A stretch of DNA of 64,000 bases from CAWAWP01 sp963841205 (GCA_963841205.1 CAWJCH010000010.1:186001-250000), one strand, 5' to 3'; positions 34,549 to 43,463 are shown, counted from the first letter of the stretch. The notes: generated by a model not told the origin, from the sequence alone. Numbers and translations are program-made.

Positions 34549-36507
34549 CTACTGGGCGTGGGCGATCTCCTCCAGGGCGTCGGGGCTTTCGAGGGAGGAG
34601 AGATCGCCCAGGGGGGAGCCGAGGTAGCGGGCGCGGATCAGGCGGCGGAGGACTTTGCCGTTGCGCGTCTTGGGAAGCTGGTGGACGAAGAGGACGCGGT
34701 CGGGCTTGAGGGCGGGTCCGAGGGATTTGACGACCTCGGCCTTGATCTCGTCGCGCAGGGCGTCGGAGGGTTCGGTGCCGGGGCGGAGGACGGCGAAGAC
34801 GACGACGGTTTCGCCTTTGACCTCGTGGGGGACGCCGATGGCGGCGGCCTCGGCGACGGCGGCATGGGCGACGGCGGCGGATTCGACCTCGGCGGGGCCG
34901 AGCCGCTTGCCGGCGACCTTGATGGTGTCGTCGGAGCGACCGAGGATATACCAGAAGCCGTCGGCGTCGATGGCGGCCCAGTCGCCGTGCACCCAGAGGC
35001 CGGGGAAGCGGTCCCAGTAGGCGCTCACGTAGCGGGCGGGGTCGCGCCAGAAGCCGCGCGTCATGCCGGGCCAGGGCTGGCGGATCACCAGCTCGCCAAC
35101 CTGGCCGCGCACGGGTTGGCCGGCGTCGTCCACCACGTCGGCGGCGATGCCGGGGACGGGTCCGGCGAAGGAGCAGGGCTTGATGGGGGTGATGGTGGTG
35201 CAGCCGACGATGCCGCCGGAGATCTCGGTGCCGCCGGAGTAGTTGATGATGGGGCAGCGCCCGCCGCCGACGACCTCGAAGGCCCAGTGCCAGGGGGCAG
35301 AGTTCCACGGCTCGCCGCTGGCGCCGAGGACGCGGAGTTTGCTGAGGTCGTGCTTGGTGACGTGCTCGTCGCCGGCGGTCATCAGCGTGCGGACGACGGT
35401 GGGGGCGACGCCCATAATGGTGACGCCGTGGCGCTCGGCGACGTCCCAGAGGCGATCCGGCGCGGGGTAGTCGGGGGTGCCGTCGAAGAGGGCGAGGGTG
35501 GCACCGAGCATGAGGGTGCCGGAGATGGCCCAGGGGCCCATCATCCAGCCGAGGTCGGTGAGCCAGAAGAGGGTGTCGTCCTCCTGCACGTCGAAGAGGT
35601 GCGCCATGTCTTGCGCGCCCTTGATGGGGAAGCCGCAGTGGACGTGGACAGCGCCTTTGGGCTTGCCGGTGGTGCCGGAGGTGTAGATCAGCATATAGGG
35701 GTCTTCGGCGTCGGTGATGACGGTCTCGAAGTCGGGTGAGGCGGTGTCCACGACCTCGTGCCACCAGACATCACGCCCCTCGGTCCACGGAGCCTCGCCG
35801 GTGAGGCGCGCAACGAGGACGTGCTCTACCGCGGGAGATTGGGCGACGGCGGCGTCGGCGGTCTGTTTCATGGCGATGAGCTTGCCGCGCCGATAGTAGC
35901 CGTCGGCGGTGATGAGGACCTTGGCGCCGCTGTCTTGCAGGCGGGTGGCGACGGCCTCGGCGCCGTAGCCGGAGAAGACGGGGACGAAGATGGCGCCGAG
36001 CTTGCCGCAGGCGAGGGTGGCGGCGACGGTCTCTGGGATCATGGGCATGTAGATGGCGACGACGTCGCCTTTGTCGACGCCGAGGGCGCGCAGGGCGTTG
36101 GCGGTGCGGTGGGTGAGGGCGAGGAGGTCGGCGTAGGTGTAGGTGGCGGTGGCGCCGCGGTCGCCCTCCCAGGAAATAGCGAGCTTGTTGGCGGTGGGAC
36201 CGGTGGCGTGCTTATCGAGGGCGGTGACGGTGTAGTTGAATTGGCCGCCGGTGAACCAGGTGGTCCACGGGATGCCGCGTGAGGTGTCCATGACCGCTGT
36301 GTAGGGGCGCTGCCAGACGAGGCCGAGGTCGCTGGAGACGGCGTCCCAGAACCAGGCGGGGTCGGCGTCGGCGCGGGTGAGCAGGGCGGCGTAGTCGGCG
36401 ATGGCGTGGCGGTCCATGAAGCGCTTGAGGCGGCTCTTGCGGATGTACTCTTCGGTCGGGCGCCAGGCCACCGGCTCGCTCAGACTCTCCCAATTTTCAG
36501 CGCTCAT
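34549..36507 (-). CDS. AMP-forming acyl-CoA synthetase (acetyl-CoA synthetase-like)
   Basis: 652 residues from the ATG at 36507 (GAGGAG 9 nt upstream). Adenylating domain with the P-loop YTSGTTGKPKGAVHVHCGFP, NYSGGTEISGGIV, the GDWAAIDADGFWYILGRSDD hinge/ligand motif and the C-terminal catalytic Lys in PKTRNGKVLRRLI. The N-terminal ACAS-type segment (PYTAVMDTSRGIPWTTWFTG) and the overall length match acetyl/propionyl-CoA synthetases and acetoacetyl-CoA synthetase relatives. Activates a short carboxylate with ATP and CoA. Which acid is used cannot be decided, so I give no gene symbol. Confidence 0.9.
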   Translation of the reverse strand: MSAENWESLSEPVAWRPTEEYIRKSRLKRFMDRHAIADYAALLTRADADPAWFWDAVSSDLGLVWQRPYTAVMDTSRGIPWTTWFTGGQFNYTVTALDKHATGPTANKLAISWEGDRGATATYTYADLLALTHRTANALRALGVDKGDVVAIYMPMIPETVAATLACGKLGAIFVPVFSGYGAEAVATRLQDSGAKVLITADGYYRRGKLIAMKQTADAAVAQSPAVEHVLVARLTGEAPWTEGRDVWWHEVVDTASPDFETVITDAEDPYMLIYTSGTTGKPKGAVHVHCGFPIKGAQDMAHLFDVQEDDTLFWLTDLGWMMGPWAISGTLMLGATLALFDGTPDYPAPDRLWDVAERHGVTIMGVAPTVVRTLMTAGDEHVTKHDLSKLRVLGASGEPWNSAPWHWAFEVVGGGRCPIINYSGGTEISGGIVGCTTITPIKPCSFAGPVPGIAADVVDDAGQPVRGQVGELVIRQPWPGMTRGFWRDPARYVSAYWDRFPGLWVHGDWAAIDADGFWYILGRSDDTIKVAGKRLGPAEVESAAVAHAAVAEAAAIGVPHEVKGETVVVFAVLRPGTEPSDALRDEIKAEVVKSLGPALKPDRVLFVHQLPKTRNGKVLRRLIRARYLGSPLGDLSSLESPDALEEIAHAQ

Positions 36508-36568
36508 CGCGGTTGGCTCCTCACTGAAACGGCGCGGGCGGCGGTGCCTGCCCGGGTCAGTTGGCATT

Positions 36569-37770
36569 GTGACAACTCCCGCAGCTAACGCCGTGGGCTT
36601 CTCAGTTCAACCGGCAGCCTATCGGCCCCCGTCCCTGAAGGCGGTGCCCCCGCCCGCAAAATGTTCTTGGCGGCGTTCACATCACGGTCTATCACCAGCC
36701 CACAGGACGGGCAGATATGGGTACGCACGCTCAGACTCTTCTCAACATACGCTCCACACTGGCTGCACCGCTGCGTGGTGAAGTGTGCCGGGACTCGGAT
36801 CACCTGATGACCAGCTCTTGCAGCCTTGTCGTCAAGAATGCCGAGAAACGCACTCCAACTGGCGTCGTGGATGCTCTTGGCGAGATGTTGGTTCCGCGCC
36901 ATTCCTGCCACATTCAAGTCTTCGACGCAGATCTGGCGGTATCGCTCCGCATAGTGTTTGGCCGTCTTGACATGGAAATCGCGCCGCTGCCGGCAGATTT
37001 TCAGGTGCTTGACCGCAACGTCACGGTTGGCCTTCTTGTGGCGGTGACTCCCCTTCATGCGACGGCAGGCCTTGCGTTGCGCCTGCGCGAGGCGTTTCTG
37101 CCCGCGGCGATAGTAGCGAGGGTTCTCCACCAAGCCACCGTCAGAGTCAGCCAGAAACACCTTCAACCCCACATCCAATCCAATGGCTGTATGATCGCAC
37201 TCTGCTTGCTTAGGGTGCACGATGTGCTGCTCATCTTGGGGTTCGGTCTCGCAGACGATGAGCACGTACCAATGGCGATCCGCACGCAACACGAGATGTG
37301 CGGTGACCGGCGTACCCACGAGCGGACGGTGCAACTTGATCTTCAGCTGCCTGCCGAGCTTGGCTGGCACGTGCAGACGGCTACCGTCAGCCTCGAGCCA
37401 GACATCACGACTCTGCTCATACTGGCGCAGCTGAATGGAGTGCCAGCGATTCGCCGTCTTGAAGCGTGGGAACCCGGCGAGCAACCCCAGGTCTTTCAGC
37501 TGGAGATAGCGTTTGAGCGCCTTGCTGAGCCGATCCGCCAGCGTCTGCACGGTGGTCGCGGGCACGGCCTCACCGCCACGTCCTTTGAATCGGGCCGTCA
37601 GGTCGTACTTCGTGGGGAACGTGCCATCCGTCTCGTACTGCGCTTTAAGCGCCGTCAACATCTCATTATAGAGAGCCCGCGACGCGATTAGGCAGGTCAT
37701 CAACTGCTGGCGCTGGGCCCGAGTGGGATATAGGCGATACTCAAACGTTCTCACGTCCTAATGATACCAA
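36569..37770 (-). mobile_element. IS200/IS605-group element with tnpB only
   Basis: Right-end hairpin 'gtgacaactcccgcagctaa...gtgggcttctc' at 36569-36604, overlapping the 3' end of tnpB, and an AT-richer left end just beyond 37754 (tgataccaattaggg). No tnpA, so mobility would need a helper. The omega-RNA expected for TnpB should lie at the 3' end around 36570-36700. The left boundary is approximate. Confidence 0.65.
36585..37754 (-). CDS. tnpB: TnpB RNA-guided nuclease (intact)
   Basis: 389 residues. It begins MRTFEYRLYPTRAQRQQL (the typical N-terminal HTH region). The RuvC-like nuclease residues are complete: Asp in IGLDVGLKVFLADS, Glu in ICVEDLNVAGMARNQHLAKS and Asp in VIDRDVNAAKNILRAG. 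The zinc finger is CSQCGAYVEKSLSVRTHICP followed by SCGL. TnpB proteins use an omega-RNA from the transposon right end to cut DNA next to a short TAM. Length and motifs suggest a functional nuclease. The catalytic residues differ from none of the family consensus that I can see. Confidence 0.93.
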   Translation of the reverse strand: MRTFEYRLYPTRAQRQQLMTCLIASRALYNEMLTALKAQYETDGTFPTKYDLTARFKGRGGEAVPATTVQTLADRLSKALKRYLQLKDLGLLAGFPRFKTANRWHSIQLRQYEQSRDVWLEADGSRLHVPAKLGRQLKIKLHRPLVGTPVTAHLVLRADRHWYVLIVCETEPQDEQHIVHPKQAECDHTAIGLDVGLKVFLADSDGGLVENPRYYRRGQKRLAQAQRKACRRMKGSHRHKKANRDVAVKHLKICRQRRDFHVKTAKHYAERYRQICVEDLNVAGMARNQHLAKSIHDASWSAFLGILDDKAARAGHQVIRVPAHFTTQRCSQCGAYVEKSLSVRTHICPSCGLVIDRDVNAAKNILRAGAPPSGTGADRLPVELRSPRR

Positions 37771-37849
37771 TTAGGGGGCGTCAGCATCAATCAATGGGTA
37801 CTTTCGTTGTACCTGATAAGGCAGGGGATCGCGATACCACGGCGAAGGG

Positions 37850-37910
37850 GGTGCGCAATAACGGACAAGTCCGCTCATTTTTGGACAAATACGGTCAGGT
37901 CCGCTCACGA
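37850..37910 (+). repeat. Nested GGAC/GTCC repeats
   Basis: Within about 50 nt: ggacaagtccgctca, then ggacaaatacggtcag, then gtccgctca. This makes two direct repeats of GTCCGCTCA (near 37869 and 37898) and overlapping GGAC...GTCC dyads, between the tnpB element and the next genes. Possibly a regulator-binding or recombination site. Confidence 0.35.
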
Positions 37911-37932
37911 ATTTGGGGCAGCCAGGTGCCGG

Positions 37933-38145
37933 TCAGCGCCGGCGTCGGAGGACGATCAGGCGCACGACGGCATAGACGGTGAACAGCTCGATGCGGACGA
38001 AGGTCGCAGTCTGATCGTTGGGTGCGCCGACCTGAAACCAGGCGGCATCTTTTTGGCTGAAATAGCCGAGGCCCATGAAATAGCCGAGGCCCACGAAGTA
38101 GAGGCGGTTCCAAAACGCCAGCCCAATGAACTCGTCTGCTCGCAT
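37933..38145 (-). CDS. Small hydrophobic hypothetical protein (70 aa)
   Basis: From the ATG at 38145: MRADEFIGLAFWNRLYFVGL, then a repeat-like FVGLGYFMGLGYFSQKD, and a C-terminal hydrophobic segment ending in RRRR (FTVYAVVRLIVLRRRR). It reads like a small membrane-associated protein. No good ribosome binding site. The frame stays open far upstream, but that part is Arg-rich and unconvincing. Confidence 0.38.
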   Translation of the reverse strand: MRADEFIGLAFWNRLYFVGLGYFMGLGYFSQKDAAWFQVGAPNDQTATFVRIELFTVYAVVRLIVLRRRR

Positions 38146-38312
38146 GGGCAGGATTGTGTTGACTGATTTGTGTGCGCCGGGCGGCTCCCCTCGCGTGCCC
38201 GATCCCGCTGAGGCACGCCGGTACGGCATGTGAGGGCAGTATCCGCAGCACGGGCGGTCAACCGAGTCGGAGCACGAGCGGCTCATGGTCGCCCGGCGTC
38301 TTAGGCTTCTTT

Positions 38313-38996
38313 TTAGGCTTCTTTGCGGGTGAACAGTTTCCACCGTCCCTCGGAGACGACTTCGACCGCGCCGTCCACGACTTTGAAGGCAGTCTCGTCG
38401 TCGATTGCATACGCCGGAGTCGACAAACCGGCGGCCCATTTTTCTGCGGTGGCCATGGTGTTCCACGGCAGGCCCGGATTGTCGAGGTGCGGGAAGATCG
38501 AGAAGTCGACGATCTCCAGCGTCTCGTCGCCACCGGTGGGCGGCTTCCACCCGACAAACTCCTCCCCGATACGGGGGGTCATCACCATGCTTCCGGCGCT
38601 CAGCCCCACCCAGACCGTCTCGTGCAGCGATGGCAGGAGATCCGCCAGCCCCGACTGCCGCATCCAATGGCACAGGTACAGCGCGTCGCCACCATTCACC
38701 AGCAGGACGTCCGTCGCTCGGACCCAGGAGACCCAGCGTTCTTCGTCGATGCTGGGCAGTGCGGTGAGCTCCAGCACGCCCAAGGACTTCCAACCGAGTT
38801 CGCACATGGGGGTTTCGGGCTCTTGTCCCGCGATGAAGTGCCAGGCCTTGCCAGGATCGCCCTGGGGATGCCCGTACCCCGCCGTGGGAATGCACAGGGC
38901 GTCGCACTCGGCGATTGGCTTGCCCAGCAGCTCGACCAGCGCCGCGTGGATGCTCGCGTTCTTAATGCCGGCGGAGGTGAGAAGGTACTTCATCAT
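38313..38996 (-). CDS. Peptidase E-like (S51 family) hydrolase
   Basis: 227 residues, start ATGATG at 38996/38993 after TAGGAG. Class-I glutamine-amidotransferase-like fold with the S51 features: MKYLLTSAGIKNASIHAALV, IPTAGYGHPQGDP, VLLVNGGDALYLCHWMRQSG and the nucleophile Ser in WVGLSAGSMVMTP. It ends VDFSIFPHLDNPGLPWNTMA with the expected His. Family members hydrolyse Asp-X dipeptides or cyanophycin-type products; the exact substrate is unknown. Single gene. Confidence 0.82.
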   Translation of the reverse strand: MMKYLLTSAGIKNASIHAALVELLGKPIAECDALCIPTAGYGHPQGDPGKAWHFIAGQEPETPMCELGWKSLGVLELTALPSIDEERWVSWVRATDVLLVNGGDALYLCHWMRQSGLADLLPSLHETVWVGLSAGSMVMTPRIGEEFVGWKPPTGGDETLEIVDFSIFPHLDNPGLPWNTMATAEKWAAGLSTPAYAIDDETAFKVVDGAVEVVSEGRWKLFTRKEA

Positions 38997-39174
38997 GCCG
39001 CTCCTAATCGATACTCCCCGGGAGTGATGCCTGGGCGACGCCCGTCCCGTCGGACGGCAGGAGCGCCCGACGGGACGGCCTGGGCCGAGTCGTACGGATG
39101 CCCGGACTCGAGAAGCAGGCGCTCCCTCGATCCAGACCGTTGGAGCGTAGCACACTTGTTCTAGGTGACGCGAG

Positions 39175-39438
39175 TCACCGACCCGAAGGTAAGGGCCTGG
39201 GCTCGCGCGCCGAGGAGAGGAGGTCACGGCATGCAGGGCTGATGGTCTCCACGGGCCGCAGCGCCTTTCGGAACTGCCTGTAGAGATAGCACAGCGCGAT
39301 GATGGTGAGCAGTGCCGCGACGACGCGAGTGGGGTTGCGGCGCGTGACGGGCGTGTGACGGCTGGCGCTTTCGAGCCACGCGTCCACACTCAGCAGGCAC
39401 ACGCAGGCGCACGCGATGACGCCGGATGGCGGGAGCAT
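39175..39438 (-). CDS. Possible small membrane protein
   Basis: From the ATG at 39438: a hydrophobic, Cys-containing segment (SGVIACACVCLLSVDAWL) and a second helix (VVAALLTIIALCYLYRQF). About 87 residues, no known family, no obvious ribosome binding site. It is the only candidate in the 38997-39535 interval. Confidence 0.35.
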   Translation of the reverse strand: MLPPSGVIACACVCLLSVDAWLESASRHTPVTRRNPTRVVAALLTIIALCYLYRQFRKALRPVETISPACRDLLSSAREPRPLPSGR

Positions 39439-39535
39439 CTCAAATCCTTTCGCACGGCACGGGCGCTGCGACACGTCTAGTGCGCTCGGATCGGTTAGCG
39501 AATGCACGAAGCGCCATTGCCAAGCGCTCGACGGC

Positions 39536-40648
39536 TCAGGATGGCTTGCTGTCGATGGTGGTGACGGTGACCATGCTGCCGCTGCTGGAGACTTCGATGT
39601 CGTAGCCGGGGGCGGTGGCGTCGTAGTGGGGGGTCTGTAGGGGCGCGTCGTTGCCCAGAGTGCTGGTACCCTGGTCGTCGAAGATGACTGCTGAGCCCCA
39701 GCCTTTGAGGCGGGCGCGCGCGGCGACGCCCTGAGGACGCAGTACCTCGATCTGCGAGCCGCCGCCGCTGATCTGGATGGGGACCTGGCCGAGCGGTATG
39801 GGAAGCTCCAAGCGTATCATGCTCCCCCCGCCCTTCACCTCTAATCCGGAGAGGTTGAGGCCGGCGAGCTCGGCGGTGATCATCGAGCTCCCGCCCTGGA
39901 TGGCGATGTGCCAGGGGATGGCGGCGTTGAGCGTGACGTCCGCCAAACCCGATAAGCCGGCCAGCCCCCAGAGGCGACGCGCGTAGCGGATGGTGACGAC
40001 ACCGTCTTTGGTCTTCACGTCCGGCATGGGCCCCTCGAAAGCGGCCCGGTAGAGCGTGGCGAGGTCTGCGCTGGCGCGCAGCTTGAGGACGGGGACGCCG
40101 GAGGGGATGACGAGCCGCGCGCTCGCCAGATCTCCCAGCGGTGTGGAGTAGGCACCCTCCTGATCTGGCGGGGACTCGCGCAGCCAGAGAATCTCCTGCT
40201 TGGCCACCGCGTTGCTGCGCTTGAGAAAGTCCACAAGGAAGGCGATCTGCTCATCGTCGTAGCTCGCCGTCTGTTCCTCCCAGGCCTTCGCTATCGACGC
40301 GAAGATGGCGCCGATCCCGCGTATCTGGTCCGTGTCTGGATTGAGTTGGACGATGACCTTGCGGCCGTCTTCAGGGTCGCGCTCTCGGCGCACCAGTCCG
40401 GCCTCTACCAGCCGGTTGAGCATTCCTGTGATGGCGCCGGTCGTCAGGCCGGTGAGGTCGGCGAGCTGACCGGCGGTCATTGGCCCAGCACTCGCCAGGC
40501 TCTCGATGACCTGCATATCGGTGACGGTCACACCGATGCGCGCCGCCGCCGCCCGGAAGAAGGACGCGCTGAGCCCATTGAGCTGCGTCAGCTCCTGCGC
40601 GAGCGCCCCCAGCAGCCCCGCACGTTGTTCTTGAGCATCACTTGACAA
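39536..40648 (-). CDS. MarR-family regulator fused to GIN/DUF2807-type beta domain
   Basis: 370 residues. Residues about 1-145 are a MarR winged helix (VTDMQVIESLASAGPMTAGQ, LADLTGLTTGAITGMLNRLV, EAGLVRRERDPEDGRKVIVQ). Residues about 165-365 are rich in Gly/Ser/Thr beta repeats (IAIQGGSSMITAELAGLNLS, GLEVKGGGSMIRLELPIPLG, then IQISGGGSQIEV), the pattern of the 'putative auto-transporter adhesin head GIN' (DUF2807) beta-solenoid. There is no membrane helix between them, so both halves are cytosolic. Divergent from the exporter at 40754-42276, with an ACTTAG-type palindrome between. Likely its repressor. Confidence 0.84.
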   Translation of the reverse strand: MSSDAQEQRAGLLGALAQELTQLNGLSASFFRAAAARIGVTVTDMQVIESLASAGPMTAGQLADLTGLTTGAITGMLNRLVEAGLVRRERDPEDGRKVIVQLNPDTDQIRGIGAIFASIAKAWEEQTASYDDEQIAFLVDFLKRSNAVAKQEILWLRESPPDQEGAYSTPLGDLASARLVIPSGVPVLKLRASADLATLYRAAFEGPMPDVKTKDGVVTIRYARRLWGLAGLSGLADVTLNAAIPWHIAIQGGSSMITAELAGLNLSGLEVKGGGSMIRLELPIPLGQVPIQISGGGSQIEVLRPQGVAARARLKGWGSAVIFDDQGTSTLGNDAPLQTPHYDATAPGYDIEVSSSGSMVTVTTIDSKPS

Positions 40649-40677
40649 GGCTTATCTCTCCGACTAAGATAGTTTTA

Positions 40678-40726
40678 ACTTAGTCACTAAGTATAATTTC
40701 TGTTGGATTCACTTAGCGGCTCAGTG
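40678..40726. promoter_or_regulatory. MarR-type operator pair and -10 of the exporter operon
   Basis: Perfect palindrome ACTTAG-tca-CTAAGT (40678-40692), a TATAAT overlapping its end (40692-40697), and a second imperfect dyad CACTTAG-cgg-CTCAGTG (40710-40726). An extra ACTAAG half-site lies at 40663-40668. It sits in the AT-rich gap between the divergent MarR-fusion and ABC genes, so binding would repress both. Confidence 0.65.
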
Positions 40727-40753
40727 ATTCTCATTGTAGCATAAGGAGGAGTT

Positions 40754-41515
40754 GTGCTGATGATGATTGAAACGCGGGGGTTACGCAAGGCATTCGGCAA
40801 GAAGGTGGTGCTCGACGGCATCGACCTGAACGTGGCCGAGGGGACGATTTTTGCGCTGCTCGGCCTCAACGGCGCGGGCAAGACCACGATGGTGAAGATC
40901 CTCACCACCCTGCTCAAGCCGGATGACGGCACGACGCGCGTCAACGGATTCGACGTCCTGTCGGAGCCGGCGCGGGTGCGGGAGTCGATCAGCCTGACGG
41001 GTCAATTCGCGGCGGTGGATGAGATACTCACCGGCCGCGAGAACCTGATCATGATCGCCGAACTACGGCACGTGAAGGGCGCGGGCAAGGTGGCGGACGA
41101 TCTGCTCGGACGATTCGGCCTCGCCGACGCGGCCAAGCGCCGGGTGTCGACCTACTCAGGCGGCATGCGCCGTCGCCTCGACATCGCCATGAGCCTCATC
41201 GGCAGCCCGCGGATCATCTTCCTCGACGAGCCCACCACCAGCCTCGACCCGGAGGGCCGCATCGAGGTGTGGCAGGTGATCCAGGACCTCGCGCACAGCG
41301 GCACGACTGTGTTCCTGACGACGCAGTACCTCGACGAGGCCGAGAAGCTCGCCGACCGGATCGCGATCCTGCACGAAGGGAGGATCATCGTGTCCGGCAC
41401 CTTGGAGGAGCTGAGGAAGCTGCTCCCGCCCGCGAAGGTCGAATACGTGGAACGGCAGCCCACCCTGGAGGAGATCTTCCTGGCGATCGTCGGAAGCACC
41501 AACAAGGAGCAATAA
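40754..41515 (+). CDS. ABC transporter ATP-binding protein (DrrA-like)
   Basis: 253 residues. The GTG at 40754 follows AAGGAGGA; the ATG at 40760 is an alternative. Walker A is GLNGAGKTTM, the signature is YSGGMRRRLDIAMSLIG, Walker B is IIFLDEPTTSLDP, and the H-loop is Gln (LTTQYLDEAEKLADRI), as is usual in daunorubicin-type DrrA exporters. The stop codon overlaps the ATG of the permease gene. Repressor candidate: the divergent MarR fusion. Probably exports a drug or lipophilic compound. Confidence 0.93.
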   Translation: MLMMIETRGLRKAFGKKVVLDGIDLNVAEGTIFALLGLNGAGKTTMVKILTTLLKPDDGTTRVNGFDVLSEPARVRESISLTGQFAAVDEILTGRENLIMIAELRHVKGAGKVADDLLGRFGLADAAKRRVSTYSGGMRRRLDIAMSLIGSPRIIFLDEPTTSLDPEGRIEVWQVIQDLAHSGTTVFLTTQYLDEAEKLADRIAILHEGRIIVSGTLEELRKLLPPAKVEYVERQPTLEEIFLAIVGSTNKEQ

Positions 41516-42276
41516 TGAACACCCACTTCTTCAGCGACACGCGCGTGATGCTCAAACGTTCCCTGCGTCACATCACGCGCAGCCTCGATACCATCATCAC
41601 GACCGCGCTCATGCCGATCGCCTTCATGCTGCTGTTCGTCTATGTATTCGGCGGCGCGATCAACGCGGGGCCGGGTTCGTATGTGAACTACTTGCTGCCC
41701 GGCATCCTGCTCATCACGATTGCTTCGGGCATCTCCTACTCCGCATACCGGCTCTTCCTCGATATGCAGAGCGGCATCTTCGAGCGATTCCACTCCATGC
41801 CGATCGCCCGCTCGTCCGTGCTGTGGGGGCATGTCCTGACCTCGCTGGTGGCCAACGCGATCTCTATGGTCGTCGTCGTCCTGGTGGCGCTCCTCATGGG
41901 CTTCCGCTCGTCGGCAGGCGTGCTGGCATGGCTCGCCGTGGCCGGCATCCTCGTCCTGTTCACGCTCGCGCTGACCTGGATCGCGATGATCGCCGGATTG
42001 TCGGCGAAATCCGTGGACGGGGCGGCCGCCTTCTCGTACCCGCTCCTCTTCCTGCCGTTCATCAGTTCGGCATTCGTGCCCACTGCCTCGATGCCGGGTC
42101 CCGTGCGTGCCTTCGCGGAAAACCAGCCGGTCACCTCGATTGTCAACACGATCAGGGCCCTGTTCGAGCAGCAGCCGGTCGGGGGCGACATCTGGATAGC
42201 CCTCGCCTGGTGCGTCGGCGTCCTCCTCATCGCCTTTGTGTTCGCCATGGCGGCCTACCGGCGCAAGATAGCCTGA
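41515..42276 (+). CDS. ABC-2 type permease (DrrB-like)
   Basis: 253 residues, six predicted membrane helices (for example TTALMPIAFMLLFVYVFGGA, YLLPGILLITIASGISYSAY and ALAWCVGVLLIAFVFAMAAY). The family features FERFHSMPIARSSVLWGHVL (coupling helix) and NQPVTSIVNTIRALF are present. Starts within the stop codon of the ATPase gene (TAATG), so the two are translationally coupled and form one exporter. Confidence 0.92.
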   Translation: MNTHFFSDTRVMLKRSLRHITRSLDTIITTALMPIAFMLLFVYVFGGAINAGPGSYVNYLLPGILLITIASGISYSAYRLFLDMQSGIFERFHSMPIARSSVLWGHVLTSLVANAISMVVVVLVALLMGFRSSAGVLAWLAVAGILVLFTLALTWIAMIAGLSAKSVDGAAAFSYPLLFLPFISSAFVPTASMPGPVRAFAENQPVTSIVNTIRALFEQQPVGGDIWIALAWCVGVLLIAFVFAMAAYRRKIA

Positions 42277-42425
42277 AATAGTAGGACGCTGGCCGCCCAT
42301 GACCGCTGGGGCCACCGACCACGTCGATCCTCGACGCCACAGTGGTCGTTTCTGATGTCGCGAAGTGTGTATAATCGCGCCGAGGCGCAGTAGGCACAGG
42401 CGACGGAACAGCGCGGGGCGAGCAC

Positions 42426-42962
42426 ATGGGAGACGCGGAGAAGCCACTGGGGACGGCGCGGCTGCTGCTGGAGCCGCTGCTGCCCCGCCATGCGGAGCGG
42501 CTGTATCCACTGCTGGGAGATGCCGCTCTGTATAGGTACATCCCGCAGGAGCCGCCCGCGTCGCTGGCCGAGGTGGAGGCGCGCTACCGGCGGCTGGCGG
42601 GGCGGCGCTCGCCCGACGGCGCAGAGGTCTGGCTGAACTGGGCGGCGCGGTTGCGGGCGACGGACGAGTACGCCGGGATGTTCCAGGCGACGGTGATGGG
42701 GGATGGGACGGCGCTGATCGCGTATATGATCTTCACGCCGTTCCAGCGCCGAGGATTGGCGCGCGAGGGCTGCGCGGCGGTGCTGGCGGAGCTGGCGAGC
42801 GCGTGGGGCGTGCGGACGGCGGTGGCGGAGATTGATACGCGCAACGCGGCGTCGGTGGCGCTGGTGGAGTCGCTGGGGTTCGCGCGGGTGGCGACGGTGC
42901 GCGAGGCGGATGTCTTCAAGGGCGCGAGCAGCGACGAGTATCGGTATGTGTGGCGAAATTAA
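42426..42962 (+). CDS. GNAT N-acetyltransferase (RimJ/RimL type)
   Basis: 178 residues with the acetyltransf_3 layout: TARLLLEPLLPRHAERLYPL, then AYMIFTPFQRRGLAREGCAA (CoA-binding RRxG.A), EIDTRNAASVALVESLGFAR and a VFKGASSDEYRYVW end. Substrate is unknown: ribosomal protein N-terminus or a small amine are both possible. Single gene after the exporter operon. Confidence 0.86.
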   Translation: MGDAEKPLGTARLLLEPLLPRHAERLYPLLGDAALYRYIPQEPPASLAEVEARYRRLAGRRSPDGAEVWLNWAARLRATDEYAGMFQATVMGDGTALIAYMIFTPFQRRGLAREGCAAVLAELASAWGVRTAVAEIDTRNAASVALVESLGFARVATVREADVFKGASSDEYRYVWRN

Positions 42963-42977
42963 GGCTTGGGTGCCTGC

Positions 42978-43000
42978 TTCCTGGCCTGAAGGCCAGGGGT
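42978..43000. repeat. 'ggcctgaaggcc' palindrome (family B)
   Basis: tcctggcctgaaggccagg, followed by a 'ggtaatgccgctgc' tail similar to the tail of the copy at 34398. It lies just after the GNAT stop. Confidence 0.5.
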
Positions 43001-43097
43001 AATGCCGCTGCGCGGTTGCGAAACGTATTGACGACGTGGGCTTGGGGTGAGCAGACCGGGCGTACACCGGACGCCCCAAGAAGCGGTTCCGAAACGC

Positions 43098-43373
43098 CTA
43101 ATAGGAGTCGAGCAGTTCAATCACCTCTATTACCAGCTTTGCCATGTTGTTAGCGAGGATTCGCGAGGTCCCCGAGAGTTTCCGGGCAACCTCTTTCCGA
43201 AAACGCGCGAAGCAGCTCGGCAGCCCCTTCTGCAACTGGGCCACTTGGTGTGGGGCATAGTCTCCGACCGGGCTCACATCACATACGATGTCGAGGCCCC
43301 AATCACCTCCGTTCTCTTCATCGACAAGCCAACCGACCGATGCCTGGAGCTGGGGTATGCACCGAGTGGGCAT
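43098..43373 (-). CDS. Hypothetical protein (91 aa) of lower GC
   Basis: From the ATG at 43373: protein-like composition (SVGWLVDEENGGDWGLDIVC, later SCFARFRKEVARKLSGTSRI, then AKLVIEVIELLDSY at the end). The DNA is clearly less GC-rich than the genes on both sides, which suggests foreign origin or a remnant. No recognised family and no ribosome binding site. Confidence 0.38.
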   Translation of the reverse strand: MPTRCIPQLQASVGWLVDEENGGDWGLDIVCDVSPVGDYAPHQVAQLQKGLPSCFARFRKEVARKLSGTSRILANNMAKLVIEVIELLDSY

Positions 43374-43463
43374 ATGGGGCGATGCGAGGGTGGGGTGACG
43401 CGCTGGGGAGGCGGTGGTAGCATACGAGGAGGCGGTGCATGTAGCAGATTCGAGGAGTGGACG

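Noticed and set aside
34384..35739. Long plus-strand frame (about 450 codons) opposite the acyl-CoA synthetase
   Set aside because: Gly/Asp/Val-rich antisense reading of a well-supported gene; no start signal and no family pattern.
34205..35764. Extension of the FHA gene's frame upstream into the acyl-CoA synthetase
   Set aside because: This part is a same-strand shadow of the synthetase with Arg/His-rich composition; the FHA domain starts at the ATG at 34204 with a ribosome binding site.
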